Shown here: in pieces, positions 33,320-42,268 of the stretch
Position numbering within the stretch: position 1 is the first letter of the stretch
Layout of the letters: each line of letters starts with the position of its first letter
Assembly (NCBI RefSeq): GCF_036231945.1
Contig: NZ_CP109599.1
Location: forward strand, 496,001-560,000
Direction of reading: 5' to 3'
Origin: Streptomyces sp. NBC_01429
GTDB taxonomy: Bacteria > Actinomycetota > Actinomycetes > Streptomycetales > Streptomycetaceae
DNA length: 64,000 nt
Program-made: the position numbers and the translations under genes
Notes under the pieces: model-generated
Told to the model about the DNA's origin: nothing
Seen by the model: only the letters and a program-made list of their open reading frames with translations
Databases searched by the model: none

Positions 33320-33996
33320 GCGCCCGCCCCGCGGGTCCAGGGAGTGAGCAGCCGTTGCAGTGCGAGCAGCAGCAGATCGGCGCTGACGGCGATCAGGACG
33401 CACAGGGCGGAGGCGGTGAGGACCTGCGCCTTGAAGTAGGTGTTCATCCCGGCGTAGATGAGGTTGCCGAGTCCGCCGTGGCCGACGATCGCCCCGACGG
33501 TGACGAGGGAGACGGCGGAGACGGTCGCGATCCGCAGGCCCGCCATGGCCGCGGGCAGCGCGAGCGGCAGCTCGACGGCGACCAGCAGCCGGAGCGGACC
33601 GTACCCGAGGCCGCGCGCGGCCTGCCGGGTCTCCTCGGGCACGGCGCGCAGGCCCGCGAGGATGTTCCGGACGAGCAGGGTCAGCGAGTAGAGGACGAGT
33701 CCGGCGACGACCAGCGACGCGGAGAGTCCGTACACGGGCAGCAGCAGGGAGAACATCGCCAGGGAGGGGACGGTGTAGAGCACGGTGGTGACGCCGAGGA
33801 CGGGACCGGCGGCCCCTCTCCAGCGGCGGGCGGCGAGCGCGAGGGGGACGGCGATCAGCAGACCGAGCAGGACGGCCGAGAACGTCAGTTGGAGGTGCTG
33901 GAGGACCGCGTCCCAGAGGATCGTGCGGCGGCTGGAGAGATAGGCTCCGCAGATCCAGTCATTGCGGGCGAGGCAGTCGTCCGGAGGCGCGGTCAC
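33316..33996 (-). CDS. osmolyte ABC transporter permease (first)
   Basis: Membrane permease of 226 residues, OpuCB type. The EAA loop AARGLGYGPLRLLVAVELPLALP is near residue 145, and it ends GHGGLGNLIYAGMNTYF plus a last helix. The N terminus retains CLARNDWICGAYL, typical of family members with a short extracytoplasmic lead. The GTG start at 33996 has only a weak ribosome-binding site (GGAATGGACGG), unusual for the first gene of an operon, as if it was once coupled to a gene upstream. Confidence 0.87.
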   Translation of the reverse strand: MTAPPDDCLARNDWICGAYLSSRRTILWDAVLQHLQLTFSAVLLGLLIAVPLALAARRWRGAAGPVLGVTTVLYTVPSLAMFSLLLPVYGLSASLVVAGLVLYSLTLLVRNILAGLRAVPEETRQAARGLGYGPLRLLVAVELPLALPAAMAGLRIATVSAVSLVTVGAIVGHGGLGNLIYAGMNTYFKAQVLTASALCVLIAVSADLLLLALQRLLTPWTRGAGA

Positions 33997-34178
33997 CCGT
34001 CCATTCCAGACGGGTTCCCGGGTGACGGCCCGTCCTGCTGGGCCGTCCGGGGAGCGTGGCCGACGGAGAACGGCCGAGGAGACGCGGGGGACCGGCGTAC
34101 GCCATCCTGAGCTGGACGAACAGAACCGGTGCGGGCCTCGGGTCCGCGGCGGTGCGAGCAATGAAGGACCGGACCCTG

Positions 34179-34580
34179 ATGAAGAACCCCAACGCCGCCC
34201 TGATGGCCTTCGTACGCGCCCGGCTCGCCGAGGAGGAGGCGCTCGCGCGGGCGGCGGGCGCCGACTCCTGGCGCTGTCCGCCCGATCTGCCGGGTGAGGT
34301 GCACGATGCCAACGGCACGGTCGCGTTCACGCTGAAGGGGTTCGGCTACGACCGGCACACCGCCTACCAGGATCCGGCGCGCACCCTGCGCCGGATCGAG
34401 ACCAGCCGGGTGCTCGTCGACGAGTACGAGGAGGTGGCCGAGCTGGACGTGGACCGCCCCGACCAGACGTTCCGGGCGGGCCGGGCGGTCGGGCTCGGTT
34501 TCGTCGTGCGCCAGTTGGCTGCCGAGCACGCGGGGCACCCGGAGTACAAGGCGGGCTGGCTGCCGAGGTTCTTCCAGTAA
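34179..34580 (+). CDS. DUF6221-like small protein
   Basis: Cytoplasmic protein of about 133 residues. The N-terminal helix LMAFVRARLAEEEALARAA and C-terminal HPEYKAGWLPRFF resemble DUF6221 proteins, frequent and often multicopy in Streptomyces, of unknown function. Start ATG 34179 (AAGGA ten bases upstream) is preferred on N-terminal similarity; ATG 34161 is an alternative. The last codons and the stop form the first unit of a 20-bp tandem repeat. Confidence 0.65.
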   Translation: MKNPNAALMAFVRARLAEEEALARAAGADSWRCPPDLPGEVHDANGTVAFTLKGFGYDRHTAYQDPARTLRRIETSRVLVDEYEEVAELDVDRPDQTFRAGRAVGLGFVVRQLAAEHAGHPEYKAGWLPRFFQ

Positions 34581-34630
34581 GCCCCGGGGTCTTGCAGTAA
34601 CCCCCGGGGTCTTCCAGTAACCCCGGGGGC
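34571..34630. repeat. 20-bp tandem repeat, three copies, spanning a stop codon
   Basis: Units at 34571-34590, 34591-34610 and 34611-34630 share the form CTTCCAGTAAnCCCCGGGGT with few differences; a degraded fourth copy follows. The first unit contains the stop codon of the DUF6221-like gene. Each unit carries the CCCCGGGG palindrome, so the array could fold as a terminator. Confidence 0.75.
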
Positions 34631-34679
34631 TTCAGTGCCCCCCGGTGGCACGGGCGGTCAGCGGGGCGGTGGCCGGGGG

Positions 34680-35393
34680 TCACTCCCAGACGACGATATT
34701 GCGCCGGACCGGAACCGTCCCCGAGTCCGAGGCGAACAGCTCGGGTGAACGCGCCCTGATGCGCTCGACATCGTCGAACACCGCGCGCAGATGGGCGCGC
34801 ATGGCCGCCCTGGCCATGGAGACGTCGCCCGCCAGCACCGCGTCGAGGATCTCGACGTGCTGGGCGGCGAAGCCGGACGACGAGGCGGTGTCGTAGAGGC
34901 CGAGCCGGCGGGCGCGGTCCAGATGTCCCTTGGCCGAGACCACGGTCGCCCAGGCGCTGCCGTGCCCGCTCAGGCGCAGCAGGGACTGGTGGAACGCCTC
35001 GTCCAGCTCGAAGAAGCCCTCCAGGTCGAGGCCGGGCCGCTGCTGGGCCTCCAGATTGCGCCGCAGCTCACCGACCAGCTCGGGGTCCAGCTCGGCGGGG
35101 AGGTCCTCCAGGGAGGCCAGCTCGACGGCCTCCCTGAGGAACTGCGCGTCGGCCACCTTGGCCGGGTCGACGCGTGAGACGAACGACCCCACCTGGGGAA
35201 AGACCTGGACGAGGCCCTCCTCCGACAGGAGGATCAGGCTCTCCCTGACCGGTGTGCGGCTCACCCCGAGGGATGCCGCGAGTTCGTTCTCCGACAGGGC
35301 CGAGCCCGGAGGGAACTCAAGGGTCAGAACCTTGCGGCGCAACGTCGTGTAGACGGCGCGGCGGCTGGTCCTGCGCCGGTTCGATTGAGCCAT
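34680..35393 (-). CDS. GntR-family (FadR/FCD) transcriptional regulator
   Basis: Regulator of 237 residues. Residues 10-75: winged helix-turn-helix with LRRKVLTLEFPPGSALSENELAASLGVSRTPVRESL-type sequence (positions about 18-53). Residues 90-225: FCD ligand-binding helical domain with the metal-binding His in DEAFHQSLL and HVEILDAV. Divergent from the mannonate catabolic operon over 218 bases, so it most likely represses that operon and itself, released by a sugar acid. ATG 35393 is the natural start. Confidence 0.9.
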   Translation of the reverse strand: MAQSNRRRTSRRAVYTTLRRKVLTLEFPPGSALSENELAASLGVSRTPVRESLILLSEEGLVQVFPQVGSFVSRVDPAKVADAQFLREAVELASLEDLPAELDPELVGELRRNLEAQQRPGLDLEGFFELDEAFHQSLLRLSGHGSAWATVVSAKGHLDRARRLGLYDTASSSGFAAQHVEILDAVLAGDVSMARAAMRAHLRAVFDDVERIRARSPELFASDSGTVPVRRNIVVWE

Positions 35394-35527
35394 GCGCTCA
35401 TCGTATCGGGGCGCGGGCTCCGTAGCCGCACTCCCGTCCGAAGGACCGCGCCGACCTGCGGGGTAATGCCGCCGTAACGCCGTGCGGTCGGTGTCGCACA
35501 AGTATTGCTTCTCTTCGCGACCGGTGC

Positions 35528-35537
35528 TTGTATACCA
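35528..35537. promoter_or_regulatory. candidate GntR operator TTGTATACCA
   Basis: The core GTATAC (35530-35535) is palindromic and fits the T-GTATAC-A sites bound by FCD-type GntR regulators. It lies between the GntR gene and ManD gene, 74 bases before the latter. Confidence 0.5.
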
Positions 35538-35611
35538 GTCGTGTCGACCAGTGGCGGTCTCCCGCGCCCACCCCGGCCGGCACCGTGAGGAACGTCCGAA
35601 GGAGTGGACCT

Positions 35612-36820
35612 GTGAGCAAGATCGAACGCGTAGAGGTGTTCGTCGCCTCCCCTGGGCGGACCTTCGTCACCCTGCGCATCACGACGTCGGACGGGGTGAC
35701 CGGCCACGGCGACGCCACGCTGAACGGCCGCGAGCTGGCCGTCGCCAGCTATCTGCGGGACCACCTCGTCCCGCTGCTGATCGGCAAGGACCCGGCGCGC
35801 ATCGAGGACATGTGGCAGTACCTGTACCGGGGCGCCTACTGGCGGCGCGGTCCGGTCACCATGACGGCGATCGCCGCCGTGGACACGGCCCTGTGGGACA
35901 TCAAGGGCAAGGTCGCCGGACTGCCGGTCTACCAGCTGCTCGGCGGTCGCTCGCGCGACGGCGTGCTGGTCTACTCGCACGCCAGCGGTACGGACGTCCC
36001 CTCCCTGCTCGACGATGTCGAGCGGTTCCTCGCCCTCGGCTACAAGGCCGTCCGCGCGCAGGCCGCCGTACCGGACGTCGGCGGGAGTTACGGCGTGCGC
36101 AAGGGCAAGGTGTACGAGCCGGCCGCGACCTCGCTCCCCGACGAGCAGCCCTGGGACACCGAGGCGTATCTGCGGTTCGCACCGACCTGTTTGGAGGCCG
36201 TGCGCGAGCGCTTCGGCTTCGGCTTCCATCTGCTGCACGACGTGCACCACCGGCTCACCCCCATCGAGGCGGCCCGCTTCGGCAAGCGCGTCGAGGAGAG
36301 CGAGCTGTTCTGGATGGAGGATCCGACACCGGCCGAGAACCAGGAGGCGTTCCGGCTGATCCGGCAGCACACGACGACACCGATCGCGGTGGGCGAGGTG
36401 CTGACCTCCATCTGGGACGTCCAGCACCTGATCACCGAGCAGCTCATCGACTACGTGCGCACCACCGTCGTGCACGCCGGCGGCATCACCCATCTGCGCC
36501 GGATCTTCGACCTGGCCGCGCTCTACCAGGTGCGGACCGGCTCGCACGGGGCGACGGACCTCTCGCCGGTCTCGCTGGCCGCCGCCGTCCACGTGGACAT
36601 CACCGTGCCCAACTTCGGCATCCAGGAGTACATGGGGCACGCGGACGAGACCGCCGAGGTCTTCCGCAGCGGGGTGACCTTCGCCGACGGCATGCTGCAC
36701 CCGTCGGAGGAACCGGGCCTCGGCGTCTCCTACGACGAGAAGGCGGCCGAGCGGTTCCCGTACCAGGCGCGCTATCTGCCGGTGGCGCGCCGCCTCGACG
36801 GGTCGGTGCATGACTGGTGA
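35612..36820 (+). CDS. manD: D-mannonate dehydratase (ManD/RspA type)
   Basis: Enolase-superfamily dehydratase of 402 residues, matching the length of RspA/ManD. It would convert D-mannonate (or D-gluconate/altronate) to 2-keto-3-deoxygluconate. Seen: N-terminal capping domain with [32 protein letters not shown] at the barrel start, HDVHHRLTP near residue 210, [12 protein letters not shown] and GEVL metal ligands, and [17 protein letters not shown] 35612 follows AAGGAG at seven bases. Its stop overlaps the next gene (GTGA). Co-occurrence with a fructuronate reductase supports hexuronate use. Confidence 0.88.
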   Translation: MSKIERVEVFVASPGRTFVTLRITTSDGVTGHGDATLNGRELAVASYLRDHLVPLLIGKDPARIEDMWQYLYRGAYWRRGPVTMTAIAAVDTALWDIKGKVAGLPVYQLLGGRSRDGVLVYSHASGTDVPSLLDDVERFLALGYKAVRAQAAVPDVGGSYGVRKGKVYEPAATSLPDEQPWDTEAYLRFAPTCLEAVRERFGFGFHLLHDVHHRLTPIEAARFGKRVEESELFWMEDPTPAENQEAFRLIRQHTTTPIAVGEVLTSIWDVQHLITEQLIDYVRTTVVHAGGITHLRRIFDLAALYQVRTGSHGATDLSPVSLAAAVHVDITVPNFGIQEYMGHADETAEVFRSGVTFADGMLHPSEEPGLGVSYDEKAAERFPYQARYLPVARRLDGSVHDW

Positions 36821-38310
36821 GCGCGCCGACTCCGTCCGTGCCCGGCGGCGCCGCGCCGCCGTCGCTGGGACGTGCCGCCCTCGGCCGGCTCGCGCCCGAA
36901 CTGCGCCCGGCCGTCGATCCGCGCGAACTGCGGCCCCGTATCGTCCACTTCGGCCTCGGCGCGTTCCACCGGGCGCACCAGGCCGTCTACACCGAGCGGG
37001 CCTCCGCGCGCTCCGGCGAGCCGTGGGGAATCGTCGCGGTCGCCCCGCGCTCGGCCACCACGGTGGCCGCGATGCGCGCGCAGGACTGTCTCTACTCGGT
37101 GACCGAACGCCGCCCCGAAGGACCGGCCACGCGGGTGGTCGGATCGGTGACGGAGGCGCTCGCGATGCGCCGGGACGCCGCGCGGGTCGATGAGCTGCTC
37201 GCCTCCCCCGAGGTCAGCACGGTGACGCTGACCATCACCGAGAAGGGGCACCACCGCCGCCCCGGCACCGGTGAACTCGACACCTCCGCACCGGAGATCG
37301 CCGCGGACCTCGCGGCGCCGGACACCGGCGGCCTCACCACGGTCGTGGGGCGGATCGCCGCCGGGCTCGCCGCGCGGATGCGCGCGGGAGGCGCCCCGGT
37401 CACCCTCGTGTCCTGCGACAACATGGCCGCGAACGGCGCCGCGCTCGCCACGGTCGTACGCGGTTTCGTCGCGGCGTCGTCCTGGCCGCAACGGCGGGCG
37501 GTGCTCGACTGGATGGCGGGCTCGGTGGCCTTCCCGGCCACCGTGGTCGACCGGATCGTGCCCGCGACGGCCGAGCGGGACCGGCGGGCGGCCGAGGCGG
37601 CGCTCGGTGTGCGCGACAGCGTCCCGGTCGTCGGCGAACCGTACCGGAGCTGGGTCCTGGAGGACTCGTTCACGGGGCCGCGCCCGCCGTGGGAACTGGA
37701 CGGCGCGCTGTTCGTCGCCGATGTGGTGCCGTACCAGCTCACGAAGTTGCGGCTGCTCAACGGAGCACACTCCGCCCTCGCCCATCTGGGCGCGGTGGCG
37801 GGCTGCGTGACCGTCGCCGACGCCCTGTCCACCGACTGGGGCGAGCGGCTCGTACGGGGACTGTGTGCGGAGGTCGGGCCCACCCTGCCCGCCGGCGGCC
37901 CCGACCCCGCGTCCTACGCGGGCGATCTCGTGGAGCGGTTCCGCAACCCCTCGATGCGCCATCTGCTCCAGCAGATCGGCTCCGACAGCTCGTTGAAGAT
38001 CCCCGAGCGGTGGTTCGACGCGCTGCGCGCGCTGCGCTCCGCACCGGCGAGCACCCCCGTACTCGAACTCGCCCTCGCCGCCTGGGTGCACGCCACGCGC
38101 CCCGGCCCCGACGGCGGCCAGCTGTACGGGACGACCGACCCGGCGGCCGACGCGCTGAGCGCCGGCCGGCAGGACGCGCCGGACACCGAGGACACCGTAC
38201 GGCGGCTGCTGCGCGTGGTCGGCGCGGCGGATCTGGCCGAGGACGCCGCGCTGGTCGGGGCCGTCACCGCCCGGCTCCCCGCGCTGCGGGCCGGCCGGAT
38301 CGAGATCTGA
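36817..38310 (+). CDS. uxuB: mannitol dehydrogenase family, fructuronate reductase-like
   Basis: Polyol-specific long-chain dehydrogenase of 497 residues, the family of UxuB (D-mannonate oxidoreductase) and mannitol dehydrogenase. N-terminal NAD region [17 protein letters not shown] near residue 45; the family lysine region [17 protein letters not shown] near residue 310. Coupled by GTGA to the ManD gene, hence the assignment to fructuronate/mannonate interconversion rather than mannitol. The substrate remains inferred from context. Confidence 0.85.
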   Translation: MSAPTPSVPGGAAPPSLGRAALGRLAPELRPAVDPRELRPRIVHFGLGAFHRAHQAVYTERASARSGEPWGIVAVAPRSATTVAAMRAQDCLYSVTERRPEGPATRVVGSVTEALAMRRDAARVDELLASPEVSTVTLTITEKGHHRRPGTGELDTSAPEIAADLAAPDTGGLTTVVGRIAAGLAARMRAGGAPVTLVSCDNMAANGAALATVVRGFVAASSWPQRRAVLDWMAGSVAFPATVVDRIVPATAERDRRAAEAALGVRDSVPVVGEPYRSWVLEDSFTGPRPPWELDGALFVADVVPYQLTKLRLLNGAHSALAHLGAVAGCVTVADALSTDWGERLVRGLCAEVGPTLPAGGPDPASYAGDLVERFRNPSMRHLLQQIGSDSSLKIPERWFDALRALRSAPASTPVLELALAAWVHATRPGPDGGQLYGTTDPAADALSAGRQDAPDTEDTVRRLLRVVGAADLAEDAALVGAVTARLPALRAGRIEI

Positions 38311-38467
38311 CCGCTCCCCCGTGCCCTCGGCCCGTTCCCCCGCTGCCCCGCTCCCCTTCGCGCGCTCCCCCTCCGCGCGCCCCTTCGGCCCACCCCCGTC
38401 CCCTCCCCTCTCCCCCTTCATGTCCCCGCCCCGCTCGCAAGCACGGCCCTGAACAACGGAGTTCACC

Positions 38468-39865
38468 ATGACGGACACCACGCGGACGGAGCCCACCGGC
38501 CCCGCGACGCGCACCACGCGCGACCTCACCAGAGCCGCCGTCTCCGGCTGGCTCGGTACGGCGATGGAGTTCATGGACTTCCAGCTCTACTCGCTGGCCG
38601 CCGCCATCGTCTTCAACAAGATCTTCTTCCCGGATGTCAGCCCGGCCATCGGGCTGATCGCCGCCATGGCGACCTACGGCGTCGGCTATGTCGCCCGGCT
38701 CGCCGGGGCCGTCTACTTCGGCCGCATGGGCGACCGGATCGGCCGCAAGAAAGTGCTGTTCCTGACCATTCTGCTGATGGGCGCGTCGACGACGCTGATC
38801 GGAGCGCTGCCCACCTACGCGACGATCGGCATCCTCGCGCCGATCCTGCTGGTCGTCCTGAGGCTCGTCCAGGGCTTCGGGGCGGGCGCCGAGATCGCCG
38901 GTGCCACCGTCATGCTCGCCGAGTACGCCCCCGCCAAGCGCCGGGGCCTGGTCTCGTCGCTGGTCTCGCTCGGCACCAACTCCGGCACACTGGCCGCGTC
39001 GGGGCTGTGGGCGATCCTGCTCGCCGTGCTCAGCGAGGAGCAACTGCTCTCGTGGGGATGGCGGCTGCCGTTCCTGCTGAGCTTCCTGCTCATGATCTTC
39101 GCGGTCTGGCTGCGCCGCAACCTCAAGGAGAGCCCGGTCTTCGAGGAGCGGCCCGATGTCGTCGACGGTGTCGCGATGTCCCGCACGGAGGTCGAATCCG
39201 CTCTCGACTCCTCGTCCTTGGAGGAGAAGCGGGAGAGTGTCCTGGAGGCCGGGATCCGGCAGCGCAAGGGCAAGGCGTTCTTCCTCGCCCTCGGGCTGCG
39301 GTTCGGCCAGGCCGGCAACTCGGGGCTGATCCAGACCTTCCTGGTCGGCTACATCGCCACGAATCTGCACGCCGACCGGGCCGTGCCCACCGACGCGATC
39401 GTCTACGGCTCGCTGCTGGGCTTCCTCACCGTGCCGCTGGTCGGGCTGCTCGGGGACCGCTTCGGCCGCCGCCCGATGTACATCGCGCTCACCCTGCTGA
39501 CCATGGCCCTCGCCTTCCCGATGATGCTGCTGATCACCTCCGGCAGCACCTCCGCGCTGATGCTCGGCATGGTCCTCGGACTCAATGTCGGGGTCCTGGG
39601 GCTGTTCTCGCTGGAGAGCGTGACGATGGCCGAACTGTTCGGCTCCCGCACCCGCTTCACCCAGCTCGCCCTGTCCAAGGAGATCGGCGGCATCCTCGCC
39701 ACCGCGATCGGCCCGGTCGTCGCGGCGACGCTCACCGCCGTCACCGGCAGCTGGTGGCCGATCGCCGCGATGCTCGTCGTCTACTCGCTGATCACCCTGG
39801 TGTCCGCGTTCCTCGCCCCCGAGACGCGCGGGCGCGACCTGGTGCGGCTGGAGGACGCCGCGTGA
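38468..39865 (+). CDS. MHS-family MFS transporter, probable sugar-acid importer
   Basis: Twelve-helix major facilitator of 465 residues in the metabolite:H+ symporter group. Seen: WLGTAMEFMDFQLYS in helix 1, GRMGDRIGRKKVL in the loop 2-3 signature, RLVQGFGAGAEIAGA, and the second-half loop GDRFGRRPMY. A 110-residue central loop region contains charged segments. GGAG precedes the ATG after a 157-base gap from the uxuB-like gene; its stop overlaps the next dehydrogenase (GTGA). It probably brings in the mannonate/gluconate-type acid consumed by the operon. Confidence 0.87.
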   Translation: MTDTTRTEPTGPATRTTRDLTRAAVSGWLGTAMEFMDFQLYSLAAAIVFNKIFFPDVSPAIGLIAAMATYGVGYVARLAGAVYFGRMGDRIGRKKVLFLTILLMGASTTLIGALPTYATIGILAPILLVVLRLVQGFGAGAEIAGATVMLAEYAPAKRRGLVSSLVSLGTNSGTLAASGLWAILLAVLSEEQLLSWGWRLPFLLSFLLMIFAVWLRRNLKESPVFEERPDVVDGVAMSRTEVESALDSSSLEEKRESVLEAGIRQRKGKAFFLALGLRFGQAGNSGLIQTFLVGYIATNLHADRAVPTDAIVYGSLLGFLTVPLVGLLGDRFGRRPMYIALTLLTMALAFPMMLLITSGSTSALMLGMVLGLNVGVLGLFSLESVTMAELFGSRTRFTQLALSKEIGGILATAIGPVVAATLTAVTGSWWPIAAMLVVYSLITLVSAFLAPETRGRDLVRLEDAA

Positions 39866-40899
39866 AGGCCGTTGTCGTCCACGGACCGCGCGATCTGCGG
39901 ATCGACGAGCGCCCCCGCCCGGAGCCGGGCCCGGGAGAGGTCCTCGTCGCCATGGAGTGGGGCGGGATCTGCGGCTCCGACGTCGCGTACTGGAAACACG
40001 GCGCGTCCGGGACCGCCGCGCTGAAGCACCCGCTGGTGCTCGGGCACGAGATCGCCGGACGGATCGCCGCAACAGGCCCGTCCGTAACCGGTCTGACGGA
40101 GGGTCAGCCGGTCACCGCGCACCCGGCGGAGCCGGAGGGGGACGAACCGCTGCCCGACCGGATCGCCGGGCGCACCAACCTCCACCGGCGGATCAGGTAC
40201 TTCGGGTCGGCCGCCTTCGACCCGCACACCGACGGCGGGTTCAGTGAGTACCGCGTGGTCCGCGCGGCGCGCATACGGCCGCTGCCGGACGGGGTGAGCA
40301 CGGAGCACGGCGCGCTCGCCGAGCCCCTGGCCGTCGCCCTGCACGCCGTGCACCGCGCCGGGGACGTGCGCGGCAGGACCGTACTCGTCAACGGCGCCGG
40401 TCCGATCGGGGCGCTGGTCGTGGCGGCGCTCAAGCACCGGGGGGCCGCCGCGGTGATCGCGTCCGACCTCTCCGAGACGTCCCTCCGCGTCGCCCGGGCG
40501 ATGGGCGCGGACGAGACGGTCGACGTCTCCTCGGGCGCGCCGCTGCCGGAGGACATCGAGTTGTCGTTCGACGCCTCGGGGGCCCCGGCCGCGCTGGGCC
40601 CGGTCCTGGCGGCGACCGCGCGCGGCGGCACACTCGTACAGGTCGGCAACCTGCCGGGGGCGGCCGCGCCCGCCGCGCTCGGGTCCCTGGTGACCAGGGA
40701 GATCACCTGGATCGGCTCGTACCGCTTCGTCGAGGAGATCGACGAGGCGCTGGCCGCGATGCGGGACGGACTCGATGTGTCGCCCGTCATCAGCCACCGC
40801 TTCGGCCTCGAACGGGCGGGCGAGGCACTGGCCGTTGCCGCCGGGAGCGGGAGCAGCAAGGTCATGCTGCGGCTGGACCGGGCGGCGCCCGGCGAGTGA
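39862..40899 (+). CDS. L-idonate 5-dehydrogenase-like zinc alcohol dehydrogenase lacking the structural zinc site
   Basis: Medium-chain zinc dehydrogenase of 345 residues. Catalytic zinc ligands are present (Cys in WGGICGSD, GHE about 25 residues later) and the Rossmann motif is NGAGPIGALVVAALKH. In relatives a four-Cys lobe precedes GRxNLCxxxxFFGSA; here the region reads PEGDEPLPDRIAGRTNLHRR with no Cys, so the structural zinc is lost. RYFGSAAFDPHTDGGFSEY supports the idonate group. Last gene of the operon, followed by a strong terminator; it probably oxidises L-idonate/gulonate-type acids. Confidence 0.83.
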   Translation: MKAVVVHGPRDLRIDERPRPEPGPGEVLVAMEWGGICGSDVAYWKHGASGTAALKHPLVLGHEIAGRIAATGPSVTGLTEGQPVTAHPAEPEGDEPLPDRIAGRTNLHRRIRYFGSAAFDPHTDGGFSEYRVVRAARIRPLPDGVSTEHGALAEPLAVALHAVHRAGDVRGRTVLVNGAGPIGALVVAALKHRGAAAVIASDLSETSLRVARAMGADETVDVSSGAPLPEDIELSFDASGAPAALGPVLAATARGGTLVQVGNLPGAAAPAALGSLVTREITWIGSYRFVEEIDEALAAMRDGLDVSPVISHRFGLERAGEALAVAAGSGSSKVMLRLDRAAPGE

Positions 40900-40906
40900 C
40901 GCGGAC

Positions 40907-40935
40907 CGGTTCCCGGGACGTCGTCCCGGGAACCG
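40907..40935 (+). terminator. hairpin terminator of the mannonate operon
   Basis: A 12-bp perfect stem CGGTTCCCGGGA (40907-40918) with its complement at 40924-40935 and a five-base loop, eight bases after the stop of the dehydrogenase gene. Confidence 0.8.
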
Positions 40936-41015
40936 ATCTCCGTCATCACTCTTGACGTGCCTTCGACAACAGTGGGTTGATGTGGCCAGCGCACGTGGAC
41001 CGCTCCGCCCCAAAG

Positions 41016-41029
41016 TGGGAGCGCTCCCA
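41016..41029. promoter_or_regulatory. CebR box TGGGAGCGCTCCCA
   Basis: A perfect 14-bp palindrome identical to the Streptomyces CebR consensus, the site of the cellobiose/cellotriose-responsive LacI-type repressor of cellulolytic genes. It lies 43 bases upstream of the SGNH-CBM2 start, so that gene and possibly the downstream mannanase are induced on cellulosic material. Confidence 0.85.
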
Positions 41030-41071
41030 TTTCTCGTCGGACCTCCGCATACACGAGAAGGGACCTTGGAT

Positions 41072-42190
41072 ATGCGGAACATGGACATGCGGAACAACAC
41101 GGCGTTACGGGCGGTCCTGGCCGTCCTCGCACTCACCGCGCTCACCGTCGGCGGCCTTGTCGCGCATCCGGGAAGCGCGGTGTCGGCGGCGGCCGACCCG
41201 GTACGGATCATGCCGCTGGGCGACTCGATCACCGGTTCGCCGGGCTGCTGGCGCTCCGTGCTCTGGAACCGGCTCCAGGACACCGGCTACACCTCGATCG
41301 ACTTCGTCGGCACACTCGGCCCGCAGGGCTGCTCCAAGCCGTACGACGGCGACAACGAAGGGCACGGCGGCGCCCTGGTGACCGCTGTCGCCGCACAGAA
41401 CCAACTCCCCGGCTGGCTCGACGCAACCCATCCCGACATCGTTGTCATGCACTTCGGCACCAATGACGTGTGGAGCAATATCGATCCCGACCGGATCCTC
41501 GCGGCCTACGACACCCTCATCGGCCAGATGCGGGCGAGCAACCCGGACATGAGGATCCTGGTCGCCCAGCTCATCCCGATGAATCCGAGCAGCTGCGCCG
41601 AGTGCGCCCAGCGCGTGGTGGCGCTCAACAGCCGGATACCCGGCTGGGCGGCCGGGCGGAGCACCTCACGGTCGCCGGTGACCGTCGTCGACCAGTGGAG
41701 CGGCTTCAGCACGGCCGACGACACGTACGACGGAGTGCACCCGAACAGTGCGGGCGACGACAAGATCGCCGCCCGCTGGTACCCGGCGCTCACGGGGCTG
41801 CTGACGCCCGGTGGCACCGGACCGACGCCGACGCCCACCCCCACACCGACGCCCACACCGACACCGTCCGCTCCGGGGAGCGCCACCTGCGGCGCGTCAC
41901 TCCGTACGGTCTCGTCCTGGCAGGGCGGCTACCAGGCGGAGGTGACCGTCCTCAACACCGGTGCGGCGCCGCTGAACGGCTGGACCGTCCGGCTCACCGT
42001 GCCGGCGGGCGAGGAGATCACCCAGGTGTGGAACGGTGCGCTCGCCACCGGCACGGGCGGCGTGAGCGTGGGCGCGCTGTCGTGGAACGGCACGCTCGCC
42101 GCCGGAGCCTCGACGACCTTCGGGTTCCTCGCGTCCCGGCCCGCGCCCGCACAGTCCGCGACCACCGTCGCCGGCTGCGCCACCGGCTGA
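41072..42190 (+). CDS. secreted SGNH/GDSL esterase with C-terminal CBM2
   Basis: Secreted protein of 372 residues. Signal peptide about residues 1-38. Residues 40-245: SGNH hydrolase with Ser52 in LGDSITG, the block III FGTNDVW, and Asp220-Gly-Val-His223 (DGVHPNS); it resembles CE3-type acetylxylan esterases. A (PT)n linker follows, then a family 2 cellulose-binding module with conserved Trp residues (SSWQGGYQAEVTVLN, LNGWTVRLTV). It should deacetylate hemicellulose while bound to cellulose. ATG 41072 follows AAGGGA at eight bases. The upstream CebR box ties it to cellulose utilisation. Confidence 0.88.
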   Translation: MRNMDMRNNTALRAVLAVLALTALTVGGLVAHPGSAVSAAADPVRIMPLGDSITGSPGCWRSVLWNRLQDTGYTSIDFVGTLGPQGCSKPYDGDNEGHGGALVTAVAAQNQLPGWLDATHPDIVVMHFGTNDVWSNIDPDRILAAYDTLIGQMRASNPDMRILVAQLIPMNPSSCAECAQRVVALNSRIPGWAAGRSTSRSPVTVVDQWSGFSTADDTYDGVHPNSAGDDKIAARWYPALTGLLTPGGTGPTPTPTPTPTPTPTPSAPGSATCGASLRTVSSWQGGYQAEVTVLNTGAAPLNGWTVRLTVPAGEEITQVWNGALATGTGGVSVGALSWNGTLAAGASTTFGFLASRPAPAQSATTVAGCATG

Positions 42191-42268
42191 GCCGGCGGAC
42201 CCGTCACCGCCGGCCCCCGCCGCCGGTCCCTCTCCGTCCGGAACCATCACACTCCCAGGAGATCCCCC

